Made by a program: the position numbers and the translations under genes | Notes under the pieces: model-generated | Told to the model about the DNA's origin: nothing | What the model saw: the letters and a program-made list of their open reading frames with translations, nothing else | Database searches by the model: none | Origin: Craspedostauros australis | Lineage: Eukaryota; Bacillariophyta; Bacillariophyceae; Mastogloiales; Achnanthaceae | Direction: 5' to 3' | DNA: 64,000 bases | NCBI GenBank assembly: GCA_026770025.1 | Contig: JAMXDE010000003.1 | Coordinates: 2,356,001 to 2,420,000, forward strand | Shown here: positions 55,882-64,000 of the stretch, in pieces | How positions within the stretch are numbered: the stretch's first letter is position 1 | How the letters are laid out: each line of letters opens with the position of its first letter

Positions 55882-58377
55882 ATGATGTCTTCACGATTGG
55901 CATTGGCCAGCGCAGGTCAGCAGAATCTGCGCCGCAGATTGCTTTCAAACACCATGCACAACATCACCAGGAGGGGATTGTCTGTCACGGCGCCACGCTT
56001 TCCTTGCGCACGAGCATGTTTCAGTGCTGCCACTGCTGCCACCGCGCCACAGGACCATCCCAACAAGCAATCCGCGCGCGGTTACTCGATCGGTGCCTGC
56101 GAGCGCGATCTTCGCCCACGAATCTACCGTCAGCATGGGATGCAGACCAGCACCTGCCAACCGCATCAGACGCTCGTGATGAGGTTGAAGTCAAGCGCAG
56201 CAGCCGCCATTTCAGAATCGGACAGCGACGATGAAGGCAACGCCAGCAAGGATCAGAGCCACAAGATGGTGCGTCGTTCCGGCGTCCGCAACGTGGCCAT
56301 CATCGCCCACGTCGATCACGGAAAGACCACGTTGGTGGATCAGCTGCTCAAGGCTGCCGCCGCGACCGCCGCCGGCGAGGATGCCAGCGCGGCTGACTCC
56401 ACCGATCGGCTGCTGGATTCGGGTGACTTGGAGAAGGAACGCGGCATCACCATCACCAGCAAGGTCACGCGGTTGGAGTACCAATCCGAGGCCTCCGACA
56501 ACCAGAACACCATCATCAACGTCGTCGACACCCCGGGCCATTCCGACTTCAGCGGTGAGGTGGATCGCGTTCTCAGCTTGGTGGACGGCGTCTGCCTCGT
56601 GGTTGATGCCGGTGAAGGCCCCATGAGCCAGACCAAGTACGTCCTGTCGCGTGCCCTGTCGCGCGGCCTGTACCCACCCATCGTCATCCTCAACAAGGTC
56701 GATCGCCCGGAGGCCATGTCGCGCCTGGACAGCGGCGAGACGGAGGAACAGCTGGAGCAGCTGCTGCACTCCCTCATGGACAGCGGCGACAACAAGCAAA
56801 ACAACGACACTTCCTTGGAGCCCATCACACTCTATGCGTCGGCACGTGATGGATGGATCACGACCGATCCATTCGAGGCCATGGAGATCGTGGAAGGATC
56901 TGCGACCAAGGAATCCTGCTCCATGGTTAACCTCCTTGATACCATCCTGCAGCACATCCCAGAACCGACTGTAGCGAAATACAGTGGTAACGACGATGCT
57001 GATGCTGAGACGAATTACTCGGGAGACGCCTTTGCGGAGGCGACGGAGCCATTCTCGATGGCAGCCGTGACGGTGGGATATGACCAATTCCTTGGAAGGA
57101 CGTGCACTGGCAGAATTCACTCCGGATCCATCCGCATGTCGGATGAGTTGCTTTTGCTGCGCCAGGCCACAGGCGACGGTAGCGGTGGCGCTGGTGGCGA
57201 TAGCGATCCTGCTGCAGATGCTACGTCGACGCTGACCGGCATGTTCGTCAACAAAGGCATTTCGAGGACGACTTTGGAATCGGGGATTGCCAACGCTGGT
57301 GACATCGTGACTTTAGCAGGCGTCCCCGATTCGATCGCTGTGGGAGACACGATCACATCGCCGAGCAACCCCGTGCCTTTTCCAATCGAGACGCCACCGC
57401 TGGCTCCTCCCACTCTGTCCATGGAGTTCGGCGCCAACAACGGACCGTTGGCAGGAAACGAAGGCACCATCGTGGCGGCATCGAAGGTGAGAGAGCGCCT
57501 CATCTCGGAGACAGACAACAATGTCACGCTGAAGGTGAGCTACGGCAAGGACGCCCCAGGAGGTGGCAAGTCCGATTCGACCACCGTGTTCGCGCGCGGT
57601 GAGCTGCAGCTGGGAATCCTCATCGAGCAGATGCGCCGCGAGGGGTACGAGATCGTCATCTCGCCACCCAGCATCTTGTTCAAGAACTGTCCCGACACAG
57701 ACAAGCTCATGGAACCATACGAGGAGGTGACCGTCGACGTGGACACCGAGTACGCCGGTGCCGTCGTCAGCGCCTTGACGGCAGACCGCAAAGGCGTGCT
57801 GCTCGAGATGACGGAGTCGTCGGCGGATGACAAGACACGGCTGATGTTCGAGGTTCCTAGCCGCGGCCTGCTGGGATTCTCTTCGGAGGTTGCGACCATG
57901 ACCAGGGGGTCAGCCGTCGTCAACCATGTCTTCCTCGAGGACCGCCCTCACGTTGGAAGCCTCGGGCTCGGTCTGAACCGTCCCAAGATGATCAGCTCCG
58001 AATCCGGCAAGGCGACGACGTACGCCCTGTCCAGCCTAGCGGCGCGAGGTACGCTGTTCGTTGAGCCTGGCGATGTCGTCTACCCTGGCATGATCATCGG
58101 CGAGACAGTGAAGGCAGGATCGACGGATTTGGAGGTCAATCCTGTCAAGTCGAAGGCGGCGACTAACATCCGAACGGTGAACAAAGACGAGAAGACGTAC
58201 TTGGCCCCACCAAAACGCATGTCTGTGGAGGAACTCATCGGCTACATGAGCCCAGACGAGGTCATTGAGGTGACCCCCGAGAACATTCGCCTGCGCAAGG
58301 CCGAGCTCGATCCTGTGGCTCGCAAGAAGGCATCGAAGATCAAGAAGCAGCAGAACGATGCCTTGAAGAGCAAGTAG
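55882..58377 (+). CDS. typA: TypA/BipA-type translational GTPase, organellar
   Basis: An 831-aa intronless GTPase. The first 130 residues are an added leader, rich in Arg, Ser and Ala with almost no acidic residues in the first 50 (MSSRLALASAGQQNLRRRLL), which suggests mitochondrial import; no ASAF plastid motif is present. The G domain has AHVDHGKT (about residue 142), GITITS, DTPGHSDF and NKVDRPEA. Domains II and III follow, and the C-terminal TypA-specific domain has NIRTVNKDEKTYLAPP and ENIRLRK. Bacterial TypA is about 600 aa; besides the leader there are acidic or Gly-rich insertions near residues 370-385 and 430-450. It is a ribosome-associated GTPase linked to assembly and stress growth in bacteria. 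Confidence 0.93.
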   Translation: MMSSRLALASAGQQNLRRRLLSNTMHNITRRGLSVTAPRFPCARACFSAATAATAPQDHPNKQSARGYSIGACERDLRPRIYRQHGMQTSTCQPHQTLVMRLKSSAAAAISESDSDDEGNASKDQSHKMVRRSGVRNVAIIAHVDHGKTTLVDQLLKAAAATAAGEDASAADSTDRLLDSGDLEKERGITITSKVTRLEYQSEASDNQNTIINVVDTPGHSDFSGEVDRVLSLVDGVCLVVDAGEGPMSQTKYVLSRALSRGLYPPIVILNKVDRPEAMSRLDSGETEEQLEQLLHSLMDSGDNKQNNDTSLEPITLYASARDGWITTDPFEAMEIVEGSATKESCSMVNLLDTILQHIPEPTVAKYSGNDDADAETNYSGDAFAEATEPFSMAAVTVGYDQFLGRTCTGRIHSGSIRMSDELLLLRQATGDGSGGAGGDSDPAADATSTLTGMFVNKGISRTTLESGIANAGDIVTLAGVPDSIAVGDTITSPSNPVPFPIETPPLAPPTLSMEFGANNGPLAGNEGTIVAASKVRERLISETDNNVTLKVSYGKDAPGGGKSDSTTVFARGELQLGILIEQMRREGYEIVISPPSILFKNCPDTDKLMEPYEEVTVDVDTEYAGAVVSALTADRKGVLLEMTESSADDKTRLMFEVPSRGLLGFSSEVATMTRGSAVVNHVFLEDRPHVGSLGLGLNRPKMISSESGKATTYALSSLAARGTLFVEPGDVVYPGMIIGETVKAGSTDLEVNPVKSKAATNIRTVNKDEKTYLAPPKRMSVEELIGYMSPDEVIEVTPENIRLRKAELDPVARKKASKIKKQQNDALKSK

Positions 58378-58439
58378 AGTCTACATTGGTGTGAAGGGTT
58401 TACGCGCATGGCTTGGTGTGGAGTGGCATGTATCATAGC

Positions 58440-58470
58440 TCGTATTATATTATTCTACATTATAATACGA
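58440..58470 (+). terminator. AT-rich hairpin in the 3' flank of typA
   Basis: Perfect 10-bp arms TCGTATTATA (58440-58449) and TATAATACGA (58461-58470) around an 11-nt loop containing TATTCTA, about 60 bp past the stop codon. A role in 3'-end formation is inferred from position. Confidence 0.45.
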
Positions 58471-61400
58471 CTAGTTGACAATCTCAAGAACAGCTCCTAT
58501 GCAGAGAGGCTGTGGGCACCCACGATTACTCGTATCGTACACGCCAATGTCATAGGGACAAAGTACTGATCAAGTGGTAGAATTTGCTAGAATACTATGC
58601 ATACCATCAATGGTACAATACTCGTAGAGGATAGAGTCACCCACTCTACATATTATATATATTCCGCGCGAGTAAACCACACAGTATCAATTGAGTATGG
58701 AATGGTTTGCCACCTTGCACCTGCCATGCATGTCCGCATTAGTACCTTCATACCGACGTTAGTGGCCATGAGCAGCACGACCGAAGATGGCATCTTGCAC
58801 ATGACCAGAGGGCATGGTGAAGTGGAGCGGAGCATGGTAGAATCTTGACCGTCCTTTCTGACCAGGGTGCGAAGTCATCAAAGGGGGCGTGCAGCAACCT
58901 CGCCATCCCTTGCGTCTCTGGAGGGTGGGAGAGAGACTCCGGAGGAGTACTGCTACGACTGCATCCCTGCATGAGCCGTCACATGGCCTACCTCGCATTG
59001 GTCGTACGTCCGCTGGAGCACAAAACGCAACGGCAAATACGAGCACAAATAACTGGAGCCAAGAAATGTCAACTCTATTGCCAAGCGCAAAGCAACGACA
59101 CAAGAACGATCAATTCGCTTCTGGGGGATTACGCGATGGTTCGGATGCTCTTGTCCTTCTCGACGATCTTCTCCACTCTCCATCTTGTTGCGTTGTCGGG
59201 TTGAAATGGCTTTGGGAGCCGCGCGACGAAGCACGTGGTGACGGATGACAGGTGAAGGAAGGAGAATGGAAGGAGGACAGAGGGGGGACGTTTTGCTCCT
59301 CGCATCGAAAGAACCAAATGGATCAAAGACAGGAACAGCGCGTGTATCGGTTCGTGCTCCTCACCGAAAAGTGCGCAAGCTTCCGGTCCGACCAACGGTC
59401 GGCGGTGGCGTGATTCGCCATTTTCGTTTGCTGTCGGTGAGGAGGAACAACTTCATCACGAGAAACAGCCCCTGTGGCGTTTTGACTTTCCAGCTTTGGC
59501 CTCGCACATGCCGATACGAATGAAAACCCTTGCAATCGTCGAACAGCTTCTGGCTCGTACGGTATGTAGTCGTACGCCACGAAGTGGTCTTGCCACCTCT
59601 CCGACCTGCCCACATGCCCTTACGGCGGGTGTTGTCGAGTTTGGGGCTGCATCATAGTCGCACCATTCCATGGCCATGCCATAGCTCATGCATGCGAGTA
59701 GGAACCGCTCGGGCAACCTCTCTCCAACGTTCTCTGTTTTTCTGATGTGGTGTTGTATCCTCTGGAGAGGGTCGGCCGCATTGTGTGCACGAGACACGCC
59801 AGAGTGAAGGCCCAGTGGTACATGGAATCCATCACGTTCGTACGTACTTGCAGCTTCGCTTGGAATGGCGTTCCCGATTTCGCGCGGACGCTACCCAATT
59901 GACCTTTTCCTGGTTCCTTACCTCGCGAAGACGAAGCGGATGGGTGAGGGAGCCAACACCGCCGCTCTGGGGGAGGCAAAGTGCTGCGAAGTCGTGATGG
60001 CGACTCACATCGATCCGAGATGTTGTTTGTCAATGATACTTCTGTTGCCGCATGGTTCGCATTCGTCGCTTGTTCGTGTTTGTCGTGACGATTGAAGCAT
60101 ATGCGGCACCATATCTAGCCCAAGATACCGAAAGCGTGGTGATGGTGGGGTTGGCGAGCCGCTGAGCGTCCTTGGACGGTCCGCAGAGGTTATTGGTGGT
60201 CCATCATTGGAAGGGCCATCTTAGCGTGGCTGCTGTCAATCATGTCCTTCTTGCGCGAACACAGAGATTCTACGAACCATGGACGAATCCGAGGATGAGA
60301 GGGGTGAGGGAGTGAAGGACTACAAACGCCCCCGCCCAGGCGCTAATCGCGCCTGTCGCTGTGAAATTGTGGCCGATCAAAGAGTCACAGTTTCGGCCAT
60401 TGTGAGCGTGGCAGGAGTGACTGCGGAACATGGGACGAAAAAGTCCAACACCATGTCGCTCAAAGCCACGCCACGCCAACACCAGATGAGCAAGGAAGCC
60501 GACAGCATCATGTTCGGAGGCAGAAACGCTGCTTTACTCTGACGTTATTATCGCTCCTTCACCATTCTCCCTTTGCTCCGCCCCAGGCGACGAAGCAAAC
60601 GTCCTGGAAAGACCGTGATCGCGTGGTGATACACGTCGTCTCCCGCTGTGTCGAACGCCGTCTTTCACCCCTTGATCCTTTCCGTATCGAAGGCGTGGGT
60701 GCTATGTCCTGCATCTCCACGATTGCACGACTACCGAACTTGTCTGTACGTGCGCATGTCATGGGCGCCGCAACACACAAATGGAGGCAAGGAGAGCGCA
60801 AATAGAAAGAATCTGGAGCCTGGCATCTCTGGGAATTGTGCGTGCACCTATGTGTTGGCATGGTAGGTTCCCAGTAGATCTACGAGTGTGGAGCCACGCT
60901 AGGTTGCTTCTGGCATCCATTTTGGTCTCCGTCTGCAATACGTACACATCGAGGCCGTCCCCAGCCTTCGCCATTGGCTAAGTGCGGAAGGCGCAAAGTT
61001 CTTGGGACAGAAGCATCACCATTCTGTATCGTAGAGTGGACGACAGACACTATGCCCGAGCAGCGAAGCAGGGGGCATTACATTCACCCTCGCTGTCACG
61101 ATCGAAACGTCGCCGAGGCTTGCGAAGAGGCCCAAGGGGTACTTAGGTTCTTTGTCATTGTCACCGGAGACAGTCCTTTTACTTCTTTCACAACCAAAAT
61201 GGGTAACTGGAACGTCACTTATGTGTTCCGGAACTTCATCCAAACTGGCTTTGTACGAAAACAAAGGAATGGAAAAAAGCTGTTGGCGCTTTGCGCCAGC
61301 TACAACTACAACCACCGTTTCGTGAAATCCGTGTACCATGCGCTAGTACGAACTGCCGTGTTCTGTGCTCTATGTCCCTTGATGTAAGTCCCGACATACC

Positions 61401-62596
61401 TACGAGTTGCAGTAAAGCAACTCCCAATCCGAGTCAAACCAAGGACACCTTCCTCATCGAAATGGATGCTTGTGTGTATTAACGCGTACGCCGTGCTCCT
61501 GTGCCCTTGGTGGGTTTCGAAGACTTTGTCCACAAGCGCTCTCACAGATGTCTGTCATTCTGCGATCCATTCTTCTCTCAGTTGGCTTCATCGCAGTGCA
61601 GCGTGCCTCTTCAAGGTGTGGGCACGAGTTGCTCGGAGGCTTCCGCGGGATCGCACCAACGACATCGTCTTTCTGGTGACTGTTGGAGGAAGGCAAGCAC
61701 ATCAATCTCGCATCCGCTGTATGGTAGCACACTTAGCCTCCCTTTGTTGCGATGCAGTTCCTTGTGGACCTACTTTCTGGATCCGCTGTGGTTGTTCTGG
61801 CCCCTCCAAGTTCTCCTCTCGCTTTGCCGCGAAATTCTCTTCGATTTCTTCGCCATGCTGGTCCCAAGACCAAAAGAGGCAGTGCGAGTACCGACTATGT
61901 AGCCTCTCAGAAGAAAGGGCGAGACGTGTAGACGCTGCCAACGAGCATGGCGCACCAGCCCATGTCATGAGAGCACTCCCAATGTCCCAACTGCACTTAC
62001 TCTTCGAGTTCACATCTAACCGCTTCACTCTGCTCAACTCCAAACACCAGTGTTCGAGAATTGCCAAGTTTTCGCGACATGGCAGTTCTGTAGCGCCTTC
62101 ACTCCTTGGCGCTCAGAGAGAAAGACCAACCGATTGGGATGTGGGATGTGGGTGTGGGTGGGTGTTGACGTTGATGTTGATGTTGTTGCAACGACGATCT
62201 TTGGTGTTATCCTTACTCTGTCTGGTTTTGCTACGATTGGCTGCGTGTAAATTTGTACCCAGTCCACCTTCCGTAGCGACAGCCTCTGCTAACCATGACC
62301 TCTTTGCCACGCTTGTGGAGGAAAATGTCCCTTCCAGGTGTGAGGATTTTCGCGTTGGTGCTGTTGGTGTTGAAGGGCCTTCGCGCCGTTCCAACCGAAA
62401 TAATTGGCCGCGCACTCCTTCGCCTTGCGTCATGTTGCGAGGTGGCCCTCCGAAACGCTACTATTCCTCCGTGGACGCGTGACCGTGCCGCACGTGCGAG
62501 TGCCACACATTTGTACGAGGCGGATACTACGTCCACGAAACGACGACACCTGTACCTCGTAGGACAAGTACCAAAGCCTACTATTCTTCGAGCTTG

Positions 62597-62616
62597 GGTA
62601 CGAGTACGAGTACGAG
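62597..62616. repeat. GAGTAC hexamer repeat
   Basis: About three and a half copies of the hexamer GTACGA. Confidence 0.7.
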
Positions 62617-63208
62617 CACAAGTCCGAACATGAGCAGGGACAGGCAGAGACGCCACGCTTCACAGCGACAACAACTTCAACGCACGCAGAGAACGAGGGG
62701 GGGAGAAGAAACAGAGCCACTCCGGCGTTCCGAAAAGGCGGGACCAACATCGACGACAGATACAAACCTCCAGCTCGTGCTTCATCAGGGCCAAATCCAA
62801 ACTCGTGAGGAATCAACCCAGGAAAGCACGAAGGTGCCAGCCACCCACCAAATTCCAACAACTTGCACACAAAAACAAGATCTGAGCCCAAACATACTCG
62901 CAAAATACTCCAACCAAGACACCACAACTCCACACAAACCACAAATTCACGAACCCACCAACCCCAAGACCACCCAAGACCGGTCAGTATTCGCACTTGT
63001 GCCATCCATACGACTACTCGTCGAAATAGCAATACAAGTGCATCATCACGCATCGACATCCCATCTCGACGCAAATTGCTGTCGATCTCTGTTTGCACCC
63101 ACCACATTTGCCTTTCAGAGCACCTACACCACAGCGTGCCATAACATAACATACTGTATCATATCACGCCACACAACACCACACCACACTCCACCATCCA
63201 AACCAACC

Positions 63209-64000
63209 ATGGCGAAACGAAAGAGCTGCTCCTCCAGCGTTGCATCAAGCCGCAGCAACGATGCGGACACCACGCAGCAGCAACAAGAGCCGCAACAGAA
63301 GTCACAGACGAAGTTGCAACTGGTGGTGCGCCCCGGGAACAAGGACATCCTATGCGGGAGGGGCACAGGACCGAGCAACTTCGTCGGCAATGTTGCATTT
63401 CGCCAACTGATCCAATCCAGGTCTTCGGACTACCTGGATGCGATCATCCACGGAACCAAGACGACCATCGCGAAGGAGATCATCGGCAATGTCCACGAGA
63501 ACGGAGGGCGATTCTTGACCAAGCTCGACTCCAAGGAGATGTCGTTGCTGAGGTCTGCCTGCGAATCATCCAGCCTCCCTGCATCACCTCGCTTCGACAT
63601 GGCCCATGTTCGTGAGATCATGGATGAACATGATGGTAAGTTGCTGCTGATGGGTACAACACAATGTTCTGCCCTGCTCTGCTCTGCTCTGTCGTGCTCT
63701 ACTGTGCTCTTTATCCATCCAACATATCTTCGCGGTTTGGTGCGTTGCCTCTTGTATTCGGCACAGCGTTGCAATGTTGTGCCTTCGCTCTCCGAGGCTT
63801 TGGGAACTTGAGGCCTGTCTGCACAATCGAATCGTGTATCCGGACCTTGGTTGCTCCGTGATACCAATACGAGTGTGGTGCCCATATTCGCTTGAACCTT
63901 GCTCTCACATCGTCCATATCATGTCATGCCATGTCCATCCTCCCTCATCTCGTGCGTTTCGCCACTCATCGTGCAATCAGATCTGCCAGAGATTCTGTAC
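63209..64000 (+). CDS. DUF6824-type protein, 5' part (cut by window edge)
   Basis: Exon 1 is 63209-63635 and ends at donor GTAAGT. A candidate second exon begins at 63981 after CAATCAG, keeping frame (EHD|DLPEILY), and runs off the window. Residues 1-40 are Ser/Gln-rich with a basic start (MAKRKS). From residue 44 the sequence NKDILCGRGTGPSNFVGN, then FRQLI and IVNE-like FLTKLD segments, matches the DUF6824 domain that is abundant in diatoms. Function is unknown; nuclear regulatory roles have been suggested for some family members. The ATG at 63209 is preceded by CAACC. The frame is open upstream but low in complexity. Confidence 0.8.

Larger units (their letters stand above)
58378..63208. 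other. 4.8-kb intergenic stretch, no gene supported
   Basis: It starts with an AT hairpin after TypA. The longest frame (61466-62482, 338 codons) is rich in Cys, Ser and Arg, with no domain, and overlaps frames on the other strand. It also holds a GAGTAC hexamer repeat at 62597-62616. The low-complexity frame in 62594-63208 is more likely 5' UTR of the DUF6824 gene. Confidence 0.5.

Noticed and set aside
61466-62482. 338-codon frame on the plus strand
   Set aside because: It is rich in Cys, Ser and Arg, lacks any domain or repeat, and overlaps several opposite-strand frames. Transcript data could change this.
62594-63208. Upstream in-frame extension of the DUF6824 gene
   Set aside because: It is low-complexity Thr/Gln/His-rich sequence starting in a GAGTAC repeat; the ATG at 63209 with a normal N-terminus is more plausible.

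Overview
This is nuclear DNA from a stramenopile alga, most likely a diatom. Four things point there: proteins with paired helicase-associated (HA) domains, a DUF6824-type gene, an A-S-A-F plastid signal-peptide motif on one lipase, and a Ty1/copia element of the sort common in diatom genomes. Genes have few, short introns (about 110-350 bp, GT-AG) and lie on both strands between long intergenic stretches rich in simple repeats.

Layout. 1-4487: the 3' part of a Ty1/copia element with its LTR, then a diverged LTR-like piece and an inverted solo LTR. 6868-8559 (-): GT34-like glycosyltransferase. 9194-12032 (+): two monoglyceride-lipase-like hydrolases in tandem, the second with a plastid-type leader. 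12603-14243 (+): class I histone deacetylase with a 14-codon first exon. 14792-17187 (-): ABCG half-transporter in three exons. 18208-19179 (-): ribosomal stalk protein P0. 23723-25522 and 29472-30866 (+): two paralogous HA-domain proteins. 33109-33717 (+): splicing factor PHF5A/Rds3. 34845-37100 (-): secreted trypsin-like protease with a polyglutamine pro-region and a Thr-rich stalk. 52052-53986 (+): START-like protein. 55882-58377 (+): TypA/BipA GTPase with an organelle leader. 63209-64000 (+): start of a DUF6824 gene cut by the window edge.

The most striking structure is 40446-51628. A 5,587-bp PIF/Harbinger-type DNA transposon (copy A) has a second full-length copy (B, opposite orientation) inserted inside its transposase gene. 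Both insertions are bounded by 3-bp CAG/CTG target duplications and both elements share the terminal inverted repeat GGGCTTCCGGTAAA. The copies have exactly equal length and every translation I compared is identical. The result is an 11.2-kb nested unit with 4,594-bp inverted arms. Each element encodes a DDE transposase and two further proteins: a 358-aa protein with two related W/Y-containing repeats and a 536-aa protein from a three-exon gene. Each end carries a dense subterminal array of about 30-bp units built on the palindrome GCCCTAWWTAGGGC. This combination of cargo and hairpin arrays is the best candidate for something undescribed here.

The host genes are largely independent housekeeping or regulatory genes. 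The tandem hydrolases and the HA-domain pair are local duplications.
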